Positions 34,786 through 42,453 of a DNA stretch of 64,000 nucleotides are shown one piece after another (position 1 is the stretch's first letter; each line of letters opens with the position of its first letter). Source of the stretch: an uncultured Clostridia bacterium (GTDB lineage: Bacteria > Bacillota > Clostridia > Christensenellales > CAG-917); the NCBI GenBank assembly GCA_934254835.1, contig CAKQMI010000002.1, positions 20,404 through 84,403 on the forward strand. Direction: 5' to 3'. A program made the translations under genes and the position numbers. The notes under the pieces are model-generated. The model did no database searches. It had not been told where the DNA came from and saw only the letters and a program-made list of their open reading frames with translations.

Positions 34786-36003
34786 TTACATATTATCCAG
34801 CGTTTCCCTGATTCTCACCAGGAACTCGCGCGAATTCTGCGGTTTAACCGTGACGCCGTCCTTATGGAACATACCGGCGAGGTCTTTGGTCATAAAGCCG
34901 TTTTCTATTGTTTTGACTGTGGCTTTTTCCAGTTTTTCGGCGAAAGTTTCGAGGTCTTTATTGCCGTCGAGCTGACCGCGTTTTTTAAGCGCGCCCGTCC
35001 AGGCAAAAATGGTTGCGACGCTGTTGGTGCTGGTCTCTTCGCCTTTGAGGTGTTTGTAATAGTGACGAGTAACCGTGCCGTGCGCCGCCTCGTATTCGTA
35101 CGCGCCGTCGGGGGACACAAGCACCGACGTCATCATGGCAAGACTTCCGAATGCGGTTGCAACCATATCGCTCATAACGTCGCCGTCGTAGTTTTTGCAC
35201 GCCCAGATCATACCGCCACGGCTTCTGATAACGCGAGCGACCGCGTCGTCGATGAGCGTATAGAAGTATTCGATACCCGCCGACGCAAATTTTTCCTTGT
35301 ATTCGGCGTTGAATATGTCGTTGAAAATATCCTTGAAGCGGTGGTCGTAGGTTTTGGAAATGGTGTCTTTCGTTGCAAACCACAGGTCAAGTTTGACGTC
35401 AAGCGCATAATTGAAGCAACTTCTTGCGAAACTTTCGATGCTCTTGTCGGTGTTGTGCATGCCGAGAACGACGCCCGCGGATTTTTCAAAATCAAAGATT
35501 TCGACGCGTTTCTTTTCGCCGTCCTTACCGCTCACGACGATTTCGGCTTTGTCGCCCTTTTCGACATAAGTTTCGACGTCGCGGTATACGTCGCCGTATG
35601 CGTGACGAGCGATAACAATGGGGCTTGTCCAAGACGGAACGATTGCGCTTATGCCGTCAACCACAATGGGGCTTCTGAAAACGGTGCCGTCCAAAACCGC
35701 ACGAACGGTGCCGTTGGGGCTTTTCCACATTTCTTTCAGATTGTATTCTTCAACGCGCTGTGCGTTGGGGGTGATCGTCGCGCACTTTACCGCAACGCCG
35801 TATTTTTTGGTGGCGTAGGCGGCGTCCCAGGTGACTTGGTCGTTCGTTTCGTCGCGGTGGGTGAGCCCGAGATCGTAATATTCGGTTTTAAGGTCGATGT
35901 AAGGAGCAAGCAACAGTTCCTTTATGTCTGCCCAAAGTATGCGTGTCATTTCGTCGCCGTCCATTTCGACGAGCGGAGTGGTCATTTTGATTTTTGTCAT
36001 CAT
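34786..36003 (-). CDS. icd: NADP-dependent isocitrate dehydrogenase (eukaryote-like subfamily)
   Basis: Oxidative decarboxylation of isocitrate to 2-oxoglutarate with NADPH formation. [36 protein letters not shown] and [20 protein letters not shown] mark the homodimeric eukaryote-like type rather than the E. coli type. Length 405 from the ATG at 36003, chosen for the upstream AGAGGT. No citrate synthase or aconitase is nearby, so it may serve mainly to supply 2-oxoglutarate (for the glutamate dehydrogenase encoded at 54 kb) and NADPH. Confidence 0.95.
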   Translation of the reverse strand: MMTKIKMTTPLVEMDGDEMTRILWADIKELLLAPYIDLKTEYYDLGLTHRDETNDQVTWDAAYATKKYGVAVKCATITPNAQRVEEYNLKEMWKSPNGTVRAVLDGTVFRSPIVVDGISAIVPSWTSPIVIARHAYGDVYRDVETYVEKGDKAEIVVSGKDGEKKRVEIFDFEKSAGVVLGMHNTDKSIESFARSCFNYALDVKLDLWFATKDTISKTYDHRFKDIFNDIFNAEYKEKFASAGIEYFYTLIDDAVARVIRSRGGMIWACKNYDGDVMSDMVATAFGSLAMMTSVLVSPDGAYEYEAAHGTVTRHYYKHLKGEETSTNSVATIFAWTGALKKRGQLDGNKDLETFAEKLEKATVKTIENGFMTKDLAGMFHKDGVTVKPQNSREFLVRIRETLDNM

Positions 36004-36078
36004 AAAACCTCTTTTTCGTATTTTGAAATACAACCGCACTGCGCGCGTTATATTTTTGTTAATTATACAGAAAAAGAA

Positions 36079-37206
36079 CTACTTTTGCAAGTGTTTAGGG
36101 GTTTTGCCACGCATAAAATTGCCGATGACGTCGCTGTCGAACGTAAGGCGCGATTTTCTTGTTTCCTTTTTTCTTTTGACTGCGCCTGAAATTATGCCGT
36201 CCAGAAGCGACGAAAACGTTATGCCCATAGGCTCGAACAGATAAAACGCCATACTCCCCGGCACCGTGTTCACCTCGTTGACAAACAATTTTTCGTTTTG
36301 GCTCAACAAAAAATCCACGCGGACGACGCCCGACATATCGAGGTCTTCGTAAATCCTTTTTGCAATTTCTTTGACGTCGTTTTTGATTTCTGGCGAGATT
36401 TTTGCGGGGAGTTCCCGCTTTCCTCCACCGCTCTTCCCGCCCTCGTATTTGTCCTGGAAGGACAAAAAGTCTTGCCAGGACACGGGACTTTCAACCTCCG
36501 ACGTGAAAATTTCATTGCCGTTTGAAAATACCGCACAGTTCAATTCCTTGAAGTTTTCAAGCGCGGTTTCGACAATGATTTTTTCGTCGAATTTCGACGC
36601 CACTTCGATTGCGGTTTTCAGTTCGTCCTCCGTCCGCGCCTTCCTGATTCCGATGCTACTGCCAAGCCCCGACGGCTTCACGATAAGCGGATATTCCAAA
36701 AACGTCAGGACATGGCGCAAAACTTCCGAAGTGTTCCTTTCAAAATCGGCGCGACGCACGGTTATCGACGGCATTGTATTGAGCATAAGTCCGTCCAAAA
36801 GTTGCTTTGAAATCGTTTTGTCCATGCACACCGACGACGCGATAACCCCCGCCGACGTATAAGGTATTCCGTTGTATTCCAAAAACCCTTGCAATACGCC
36901 GTTCTCACCCTCGCCCCCGTGACAGCAAACAAGCGCGACGTCGGGCGTTTCCTTTTTCAACAAAATCATGCCTTTTCGTGTGTAAAACGCGCCGTCAATA
37001 AGCCAAAGTCTTGTGCATTTTTTGGGATTGAACCCTTCAAAAAAGCCGACGTCTTTCATGTTTTCCGACGTGTAAAACGCGCCGTCTTTCATATAAACGG
37101 GCACAACGTCGTAACTTTTGTCCAGTGCATTCAAAACTTGCACGCCCGTGATAATCGAAATATCGTGTTCGCAACTTCTGCCACCGAAAAATACCGCTAC
37201 GTTCAT
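36079..37206 (-). CDS. ddl: D-alanine--D-alanine ligase
   Basis: ATP-grasp ligase making the D-Ala-D-Ala dipeptide used by MurF, the next gene upstream. Seen: VAVFFGGRSCEHDISIITG at the start, LIVKPSGLGSSIGIRKA for nucleotide binding, and FLLSQNEKLFVNEVNTVPGSMAFYLFEPMGITF, in which NEVNTVPGS coordinates magnesium. Length 375. Ala/Ser or Ala/Lac specificity cannot be excluded by eye, but nothing else of a van cluster is present. 19 bases separate it from murF. Confidence 0.94.
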   Translation of the reverse strand: MNVAVFFGGRSCEHDISIITGVQVLNALDKSYDVVPVYMKDGAFYTSENMKDVGFFEGFNPKKCTRLWLIDGAFYTRKGMILLKKETPDVALVCCHGGEGENGVLQGFLEYNGIPYTSAGVIASSVCMDKTISKQLLDGLMLNTMPSITVRRADFERNTSEVLRHVLTFLEYPLIVKPSGLGSSIGIRKARTEDELKTAIEVASKFDEKIIVETALENFKELNCAVFSNGNEIFTSEVESPVSWQDFLSFQDKYEGGKSGGGKRELPAKISPEIKNDVKEIAKRIYEDLDMSGVVRVDFLLSQNEKLFVNEVNTVPGSMAFYLFEPMGITFSSLLDGIISGAVKRKKETRKSRLTFDSDVIGNFMRGKTPKHLQK

Positions 37207-37225
37207 ATTCTTCTCCTTTTTTTTG

Positions 37226-38785
37226 TCAGTTATATTCGTCGGGAAGATCGTTCAGAAACAGCACGACGTCGCCCGCCGAAAACAGGTCGGGAAAATACCT
37301 TTCGGCGTCGGACAACTTCCGAAAAATCAGTACGTTTTCTTCGGGAAAGCCGTTTTCGACAAGTCCTTTTTTGATAAACTCCCCTCGCCGTCCGATGAGC
37401 ATCACAAGATTTGCGACTTCCGCCATCTCTCTTCCAAGTTTTTCGTTTTCCCGCGCCTCGACTTTTCCAAGTTCCACAAGCCCCGGCGTCACGACGATTC
37501 GGCGGGCGTCAAACGCTTTCAGCACTTCAAGCGCACGCAACGCGCCGACGGGATTGCCGTTATAGGTATCGTCGATGATATTTATGCGTCCGTTGTTGAT
37601 AAGTTCGAGCCTGTGCGGGGTGGGTTTCAACGATTTTACAGCGTCCAAAATATCTTGTGCGGGGACGTTCAACTTTTTTGCAAGCGCAGAGGCAGCGACA
37701 ATATCGTCAACTGCGTGCCTGCCCAAAAGACGAGTGGTCGCAAAGTACTTTTCTCCGTCAAGATATAGACAAAAATTACTGCCCTCTGAATTTATTTCCA
37801 CATTTTCGGCATAAGCGAAGTCACCTTCCCCGCCCACGAAAAAGGCGTTTTTCGGAAGCGTTACTTCCCGCTCGATACCGTTTCGGTTGATGACGATAAA
37901 GCCGTCGTTTGCGACGTAATCCATAAGCGAAAATTTTTCTTTGTAAACTCTGTCTATCGTCTTGAAAGTTTCCAGGTGTTGTCCCGTCACGCCTGTAATT
38001 ATCCCGTGTTGAGGTTGCACGACGTCGCAAAGCTTTTTGATGTCACCTTTCTTTCTTGCGCCCATTTCCGCAATGAAAATCCGCGTGGTCGCGCCAACGT
38101 TTTTCACGCTTTTTGCTATGCCCAACGGCGTGTTGAAATTTTTGTCGGTTTTTGCCGTTTCGTACTTTTTGGAAAGCATTGCGTATAAGACGTTTTTTAC
38201 GGTCGTCTTCCCAAAACTCCCCGTCACCGCAATTTTAATAAGACAGTCGTTTTCGGATAATTCTTTTTTGGTTTTTTTGACGTAACGTTCGTTGTTTATC
38301 CTCTCGAACGGGCATAAAATAACGTTTGCGAAGAAAGTTGTCGCAACCGTCAAAAACGGCGCGCATGTCGAAAACAATGTAAAGCGAAAATCGTGCAATA
38401 TACAAAGCGCAACGACGTTTTCCGCAACCGTCAAAAGTCCCGAAAGCGCAAAAAGTCGCATAAGTCTTTTGGTGTAAACGGGCGGGTTTTTCACCTTTTC
38501 CGAAGTCACCGCGCACACAAATACGAATGAAAACAGCGCGTACAATGCAAAAAACGTCGCGATAAATTCAAGCGAATATGAAAAAAGTCGTCCCAAAAAA
38601 TACAGCGCGAAAAATACCGCCGACATCACAAAAAACGGCGTCAATCGCTTATAAAAAAACCGCGCTCGCCTGAAAATCGCAAAAACGCCGTACCCTTCCG
38701 CCTGAATTTGTTTAAGCGTAAGGGGCGTTGTCAGAATTTGAAGTATTGTCGTTGTCACCGTCACAATAAGCAGTATCGTTTCCAT
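37226..38785 (-). CDS. murF: MurF-type ligase with N-terminal membrane domain
   Basis: Adds D-Ala-D-Ala to the UDP-MurNAc-tripeptide. The C-terminal ~370 residues are a Mur ligase: VTGSFGKTTVKNVLYAML (P-loop), FIAEMGARKKGDI, RLLGRHAVDDIVAAS, IIDDTYNGNPVGALRALEVL. The N-terminal ~150 residues hold about five membrane segments, which ordinary MurF lacks; similar membrane-extended forms occur in some Firmicutes. It sits with ddl rather than in the division cluster, which has no murF. Its 5' end overlaps the hydrolase gene by 74 bases, and no clear ribosome site precedes the ATG, so an internal start is possible. Confidence 0.88.
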   Translation of the reverse strand: METILLIVTVTTTILQILTTPLTLKQIQAEGYGVFAIFRRARFFYKRLTPFFVMSAVFFALYFLGRLFSYSLEFIATFFALYALFSFVFVCAVTSEKVKNPPVYTKRLMRLFALSGLLTVAENVVALCILHDFRFTLFSTCAPFLTVATTFFANVILCPFERINNERYVKKTKKELSENDCLIKIAVTGSFGKTTVKNVLYAMLSKKYETAKTDKNFNTPLGIAKSVKNVGATTRIFIAEMGARKKGDIKKLCDVVQPQHGIITGVTGQHLETFKTIDRVYKEKFSLMDYVANDGFIVINRNGIEREVTLPKNAFFVGGEGDFAYAENVEINSEGSNFCLYLDGEKYFATTRLLGRHAVDDIVAASALAKKLNVPAQDILDAVKSLKPTPHRLELINNGRINIIDDTYNGNPVGALRALEVLKAFDARRIVVTPGLVELGKVEARENEKLGREMAEVANLVMLIGRRGEFIKKGLVENGFPEENVLIFRKLSDAERYFPDLFSAGDVVLFLNDLPDEYN

Positions 38786-39425
38786 AAATAAAAGCGGAAA
38801 GTACTTTCAAAAAGTAACCGCTATTATCTAAATATGAAAAATGCCCTGCGTTTGTGAGTACGAAAAGGTGGCTGGACTTGATTTTTTTGTTGAGCTTCCT
38901 CGCCATATACATCGGGGTGTCCTTGTCCTTATCGCCCCAAAAGATGGCGGTGTCGGCTTTTATGTCTTGCAGGAGGTATGTTTCGTCGAAGTTCACGACG
39001 TTTTGAAAGGTTTTTTTCATGACGGGCGACAGCGCGCGATAGTCTTCGCTACCTTTTAGTCCCCGTCCGAATTTTTTGAGAATTTTGTGCAACAAAACTT
39101 TGAGGCGGTATTTTATCCCGCGTCGGGGTTTAATCCCCGCGCTGTCGACAAGCACGAGTTTATCCACTTTTTCGGGATACTTTGCCGAGATATAAATTGC
39201 GACTCTGCCCCCGAAAGAGTGTCCGACAAGCGTCGCTTTTTTGATTTTCAACTTATCCATAATTTCCAAAACACCGTCGGCGTAGTCTTTCACCGTCAGC
39301 GGAAAATCGGGGTGCGGGGTTTTTCCGAATCCGTAAAAGTCCACAAGCGTCGCCGTCACGGACAAGCTTTTCGCCACAAATAAAAACGACCGGACGTCAC
39401 CGCCCCAGCCGTGTAAAAAAATCAC
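38712..39425 (-). CDS. Alpha/beta hydrolase
   Basis: Serine hydrolase fold: FLHGWGG oxyanion region, nucleophile elbow VGHSFGGR, acid in WGDKDKDTP and catalytic His in NAGHFSYL. Substrate unknown; it keeps company with murF and ddl. The first possible start in frame is GTG at 39425, which cuts into the first strand: codons upstream back to the rimI stop (39465-39467, same frame) read VILNFVRFGTGHE, which looks like normal family N-terminus but contains no ATG, GTG or TTG. The last ~20 residues (Asp/Asn/Ser-rich) lie in the overlap with murF. Confidence 0.82.
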   Translation of the reverse strand: MIFLHGWGGDVRSFLFVAKSLSVTATLVDFYGFGKTPHPDFPLTVKDYADGVLEIMDKLKIKKATLVGHSFGGRVAIYISAKYPEKVDKLVLVDSAGIKPRRGIKYRLKVLLHKILKKFGRGLKGSEDYRALSPVMKKTFQNVVNFDETYLLQDIKADTAIFWGDKDKDTPMYMARKLNKKIKSSHLFVLTNAGHFSYLDNSGYFLKVLSAFIYGNDTAYCDGDNDNTSNSDNAPYA

Positions 39426-39464
39426 CTCGTGTCCAGTTCCGAATCGTACGAAATTAAGTATAAC

Positions 39465-39905
39465 TCATTCCCCCGTGTTCAACCAGTATATAAGAGCGTC
39501 GTCCACGCCCTCGTAATATTTTTTGCGTCGTCCCGCCATCTTAAATCCAAAACTTTCGTACAGATTTATTGCAGGGACGTTGTGTTCGTTGACCTCGAGC
39601 GTGACTTTCGACACGCCGTTTTCAACCATATCGTTTAATGCAAATTCCAAAAGTTTTTTGCCAAAACCTTTGCGTTTTTCGTCGGGTTTTACCGCGATAT
39701 TCGTAATATGCGCTTCGTCAAGTATTCTATAAAACCCCATATATGCGACTACTTGCGCGTCTTTTTCGATGACAAAGTAGTGCGCAAGCGGGTTTTTCAG
39801 TTCGTCCGCAATCATTTGCGCTGACCACGGCGTTTTGAAACTGACCTTCTCTATTTCGGCAATTTCTTTGACATGCTCCGCACTCATTTTTATGATTTCA
39901 GCCAT
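39465..39905 (-). CDS. rimI: Ribosomal-protein-alanine N-acetyltransferase RimI-like
   Basis: GNAT acetyltransferase, 146 residues, with the acetyl-CoA loop KPDEKRKGFGKKLLEFAL and LEVNEHNVPAINLYESFGFKMAGRRKKYY typical of RimI. The family acetylates N-terminal alanine of ribosomal protein S18, though wider substrates exist. It overlaps tsaB by 8 bases; tsaE-tsaB-rimI is a common order in Firmicutes. Confidence 0.93.
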   Translation of the reverse strand: MAEIIKMSAEHVKEIAEIEKVSFKTPWSAQMIADELKNPLAHYFVIEKDAQVVAYMGFYRILDEAHITNIAVKPDEKRKGFGKKLLEFALNDMVENGVSKVTLEVNEHNVPAINLYESFGFKMAGRRKKYYEGVDDALIYWLNTGE

Positions 39906-40473
39906 TTTTCTTTGCCTCGCGCTCCGCCTGACTTTCGCGAAGATATAAGGGGCGCAAACTTTCCTTGAAGTCGTTGTTTTCAGCTTTTTTTATGAGAACG
40001 CTTGAAAAGGCTAAGACATAGTCGTCGTTTTCGTCGCGGAAAAACCGCGCGCCATTAATCTCGTCTCCGCACTCGAAATATTGCGTTTTTTGGACAATTC
40101 CGTCCTTCACGAAAGCACCGTAATAATTTCCGTGCATTGCGTCGATAAGCACGACGCCCTCGCCTTTATCGTATGCGACAAGTTCAAAAGAGGTGACGTC
40201 GATGACGGGTTTTCCTTTGGCATAAGATAGCGCATTTATCGTTGACACGCCGACTCTTATCCCGGTGAAACTGCCGGGGCCCGTCACTGCCGAAAAAGCC
40301 GTCACGTCGTCCAAAGAATATCCGCTTTCCGTCAACAGTTCGTCCACGACAGGGAGAAGTTGCGCGGTGTGCTTTTTATTGCCCTCGCTTGAAACTTTTT
40401 GGAAGGTTTTGTTGCCGTCGGTCAGCACCGCAACCAGCCTGTCGCGCGTTGTATCCACACCCAAAATCAGCAT
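39898..40473 (-). CDS. tsaB: tRNA threonylcarbamoyladenosine biosynthesis protein TsaB
   Basis: Partner of TsaD in making t6A37 of ANN-decoding tRNAs. ASKHA fold with MLILGVDTTRDRLVAVL at the start and the characteristic AVTGPGSFTGIRVGVSTINALSYAKGKPV region (GPGSFTGIR). Length 191, a little short of the usual 210-230. It overlaps tsaE by 7 bases. Confidence 0.95.
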   Translation of the reverse strand: MLILGVDTTRDRLVAVLTDGNKTFQKVSSEGNKKHTAQLLPVVDELLTESGYSLDDVTAFSAVTGPGSFTGIRVGVSTINALSYAKGKPVIDVTSFELVAYDKGEGVVLIDAMHGNYYGAFVKDGIVQKTQYFECGDEINGARFFRDENDDYVLAFSSVLIKKAENNDFKESLRPLYLRESQAEREAKKNG

Positions 40474-40871
40474 ATTTCGATCTCCCTTTCGTCCCCGCCG
40501 ACGTTTTTAATATTTATCGTAATCAAGTTTTTCGGAAGGCGCGAAAACTTGTTCCACTCGATGACGCAGACGCCGTTTTCATAAAGATAATCCTCAAGTC
40601 CCAGCTCGTACAACTCGTCCTCGGACGAAATCCTGTACATATCGAAATGATACACGGGCAATCTCGTGTCGTCGTAGGCGTGCATTATCGTAAACGTCGG
40701 GCTGACGACGGTCTTTTTCCCGCCAAGCCCCGCAACAAGCCCTTTCGTAAAGGTGGTTTTCCCTGCGCCCAAATCGCCGTTTAACAAAATAACCTCGCCA
40801 CCCGTGAGGGTTTTGCCGAGGTCTTTTGCGATATTTTTGGTGTTTTCCGCGCTTTTTGACAAATATTTCAT
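40467..40871 (-). CDS. tsaE: tRNA threonylcarbamoyladenosine biosynthesis ATPase TsaE
   Basis: P-loop ATPase supporting the TsaB-TsaD complex in t6A formation. Walker A GDLGAGKTTFTKGL near residue 35, VVSPTFTIMHAY and YHFDMYRI follow as in the family. Length 134. The ATG lies six bases after a near-consensus -10 and lacks a ribosome site, so it is predicted to be translated from a leaderless mRNA. Confidence 0.95.
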   Translation of the reverse strand: MKYLSKSAENTKNIAKDLGKTLTGGEVILLNGDLGAGKTTFTKGLVAGLGGKKTVVSPTFTIMHAYDDTRLPVYHFDMYRISSEDELYELGLEDYLYENGVCVIEWNKFSRLPKNLITINIKNVGGDEREIEIC

Positions 40872-40877
40872 ACAAAG

Positions 40878-40906
40878 ATTATATTACTTTTCGTCGTTAT
40901 TTGCAA
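40878..40906 (-). promoter_or_regulatory. Promoter of tsaE, predicted leaderless start
   Basis: Minus strand: TTGCAA (40901-40906), 17 bases, TATAAT (40878-40883), six bases, ATG at 40871. It lies inside the 3' end of ribU. Confidence 0.78.
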
Positions 40907-41801
40907 GGTCTTTGTCGTCGTTTTGGACAATATCGTCGTCCTTTTCATCGGTTTTTGCGGTTTCGTCGTTGTCGGGATTGTCCGTACTTTCGGCATTATC
41001 GGCGATATTATCAACGTTTTCATTATCTTTCCTGTCGTTTTCCTCGTCCGTTACGGTATATACGCCGTCGTTTTCAACGGTATCGACCGCGTCTTCCGTC
41101 GACGCTTCAGGATCAACGGGCGTATATTTATCGTTATAAACCTCCATCGTTTCGAGTTTCAACGGACGTTTAATGCGCGGATACAGGAAGAAAGTCACCG
41201 CCGACACAATAAAGCACCTCAAAAGATTGAACGGCAGAATGCCAACGCCCAGATACCATTTGTAAAAAGTTTCTTTCGTGATGCCCTTGTAAAGTTTGCT
41301 CATCATACCGAGAAGCGGTGCCCAACTGCCCTTGAACATAACCTCGACGTAAAACGGTATCGAGATGAAGCGGTTGACGATAATCGACATAACCGTGACC
41401 GTCAAAGAGCCCACAACAAGCCCTATAAGCGCGGTTTTTTTGTTCTTTTTACTGTTGTATATGAGCGAAGACGGCACGACAAAACAAATGCCCAAAATTA
41501 CGTCGGTTGCCTCACCCACAAAAAACGTGCCCGACAGCGGAAGTTTCAATAAACACTTGAAGAAAATTACAAGCACACCCGAGATCGGTCCCATCGAAAA
41601 CCCTGCGATAAGCGCGGGAAGTTCGGAAATCTGAATATCCAAAAAGTTCGGGAACAAAAACGGCAACGGGAATTTTGCAACAACATACAAAATATAGGAT
41701 AAAGTGGTATAAATTGCGATTTTTACAATGTACTCCACCCTGTTTTTGCCGTCGGTGTAACGCTTGAAGTTGGTGACAATGTTTCTTCTGAGTTCGGACA
41801 T
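40884..41801 (-). CDS. ribU: Riboflavin ECF transporter substrate-binding subunit RibU
   Basis: S-component of an energy-coupling-factor transporter; imports riboflavin with the shared EcfA-EcfT module, which is encoded elsewhere. Six predicted membrane helices between about residues 22 and 215, with FPLPFLFPNFLDIQISELPALIAGFSMGPISG (first helices and loop) typical of RibU. Substrate is supported by the FMN riboswitch in its leader. The ATG at 41801 immediately follows the riboswitch terminator; longer in-frame starts would lie inside the riboswitch. Length 305. A tail of about 90 residues, almost all Asp, Asn, Glu, Thr and Lys, is unusual for the family. Confidence 0.9.
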   Translation of the reverse strand: MSELRRNIVTNFKRYTDGKNRVEYIVKIAIYTTLSYILYVVAKFPLPFLFPNFLDIQISELPALIAGFSMGPISGVLVIFFKCLLKLPLSGTFFVGEATDVILGICFVVPSSLIYNSKKNKKTALIGLVVGSLTVTVMSIIVNRFISIPFYVEVMFKGSWAPLLGMMSKLYKGITKETFYKWYLGVGILPFNLLRCFIVSAVTFFLYPRIKRPLKLETMEVYNDKYTPVDPEASTEDAVDTVENDGVYTVTDEENDRKDNENVDNIADNAESTDNPDNDETAKTDEKDDDIVQNDDKDLANNDEK

Positions 41802-41803
41802 AT

Positions 41804-41832
41804 AAAAAAGCCTCGATTTGTATTTTCGAGGC
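41804..41832 (-). terminator. Terminator of the FMN riboswitch expression platform
   Basis: Minus strand: GCCTCGA (41826-41832), 9-base loop, TCGAGGC (41810-41816), six Ts (41804-41809), then AT and the ribU ATG. GAGG in the 3' arm is the only ribosome site for ribU. The antiterminator partner for the 5' arm (TTCGAGGCG, 41963-41971) is at the start of the riboswitch. Confidence 0.88.
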
Positions 41833-41865
41833 GTCTTGAAATCATATATTGCAACAAATGCACGA

Positions 41866-41976
41866 TAAACGACTTCTCCCATCCGGACTATACCGTCGGT
41901 CAGGGAATTTCACCCTGTCGCTTGCGCTTGTGGACTGTCACCACCGGTGAGGACTTGCACCTCGCCTCGAAGTAGT
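41866..41976 (-). promoter_or_regulatory. FMN riboswitch (RFN element)
   Basis: Minus strand holds the conserved blocks in order: GAGGTGCAAGTCCTCACCGG, GGTGACAGTCCACAAGCG, ACAGGGTGAAATTCCCTGACC, and CGACGGTATAGTCCGGATGGGAGAAG (blocks quoted in part). P1 is closed by ACTTC with GAAGT. FMN binding is expected to switch off ribU. Confidence 0.96.
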
Positions 41977-41979
41977 TTC

Positions 41980-42008
41980 ATTATAGCACGGCGTATTCCA
42001 AATTGCAA
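41980..42008 (-). promoter_or_regulatory. Promoter of the FMN riboswitch-ribU unit
   Basis: Minus strand: TTGCAA (42003-42008), 17 bases, TATAAT (41980-41985), just upstream of riboswitch P1. Confidence 0.85.
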
Positions 42009-42064
42009 TACTTATTTCCGTGTTTTTTCAAAATGTGAAAAATCGTCTTAACTTTTGTCCAATG

Positions 42065-42418
42065 TCAGTTGCTTTCGTACTTCACAACGTTGTCGCCGTC
42101 CGACCAGAGTTTGTCAAGGCAGTACAAAACACGCGTGTCGTCGTTGAAAATGTGCACGATAACCCCGCCGTAGTCCATGACAATCCACCTGCCTTCGCGA
42201 GTGCCGTCGACACGAAGCGGTTCGAACCCGTCAACTTTTGACAGTTTTTCGTCGATGTGTTCATAGATGGCTTTCGCCTGCGCGGTGCTTCTTGCCGTCG
42301 CGATGACAAAATAGTCCGCAACGATGGTCAGATGCCCGACTTTCATAATGGTGATGTCGATTGCTTTCTTTTCGCTGAGTAATCCGCAAATTCTTTCGGC
42401 AAGTTCTTGAGGGTTCAT
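42065..42418 (-). CDS. rsfS: Ribosome silencing factor RsfS
   Basis: Binds ribosomal protein L14 and blocks subunit joining in poor nutrient conditions. 117 residues with KAIDITIMKVGHLTIVADYFVIATARSTAQAKAI (core), and VDGTREGRWIVMDYGGVIVHIF typical of the family. An AAGGAG site precedes the ATG. It follows nadD-yqeK by 35 bases, the usual neighbourhood. Confidence 0.96.
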   Translation of the reverse strand: MNPQELAERICGLLSEKKAIDITIMKVGHLTIVADYFVIATARSTAQAKAIYEHIDEKLSKVDGFEPLRVDGTREGRWIVMDYGGVIVHIFNDDTRVLYCLDKLWSDGDNVVKYESN

Positions 42419-42453
42419 TAAATTCTCCTTATAGCGTTCTGTGATATTTGGTA

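Noticed and set aside
34864..36189. Plus-strand open frame of 441 codons opposite icd
   Set aside because: Shadow of icd; the coding strand has the full enzyme signature and ribosome site.
36079..39425. Vancomycin-resistance-like cluster (ligase, MurF, hydrolase)
   Set aside because: No VanH or VanX/VanT-type gene or two-component system nearby; ddl and murF are ordinary peptidoglycan genes here.
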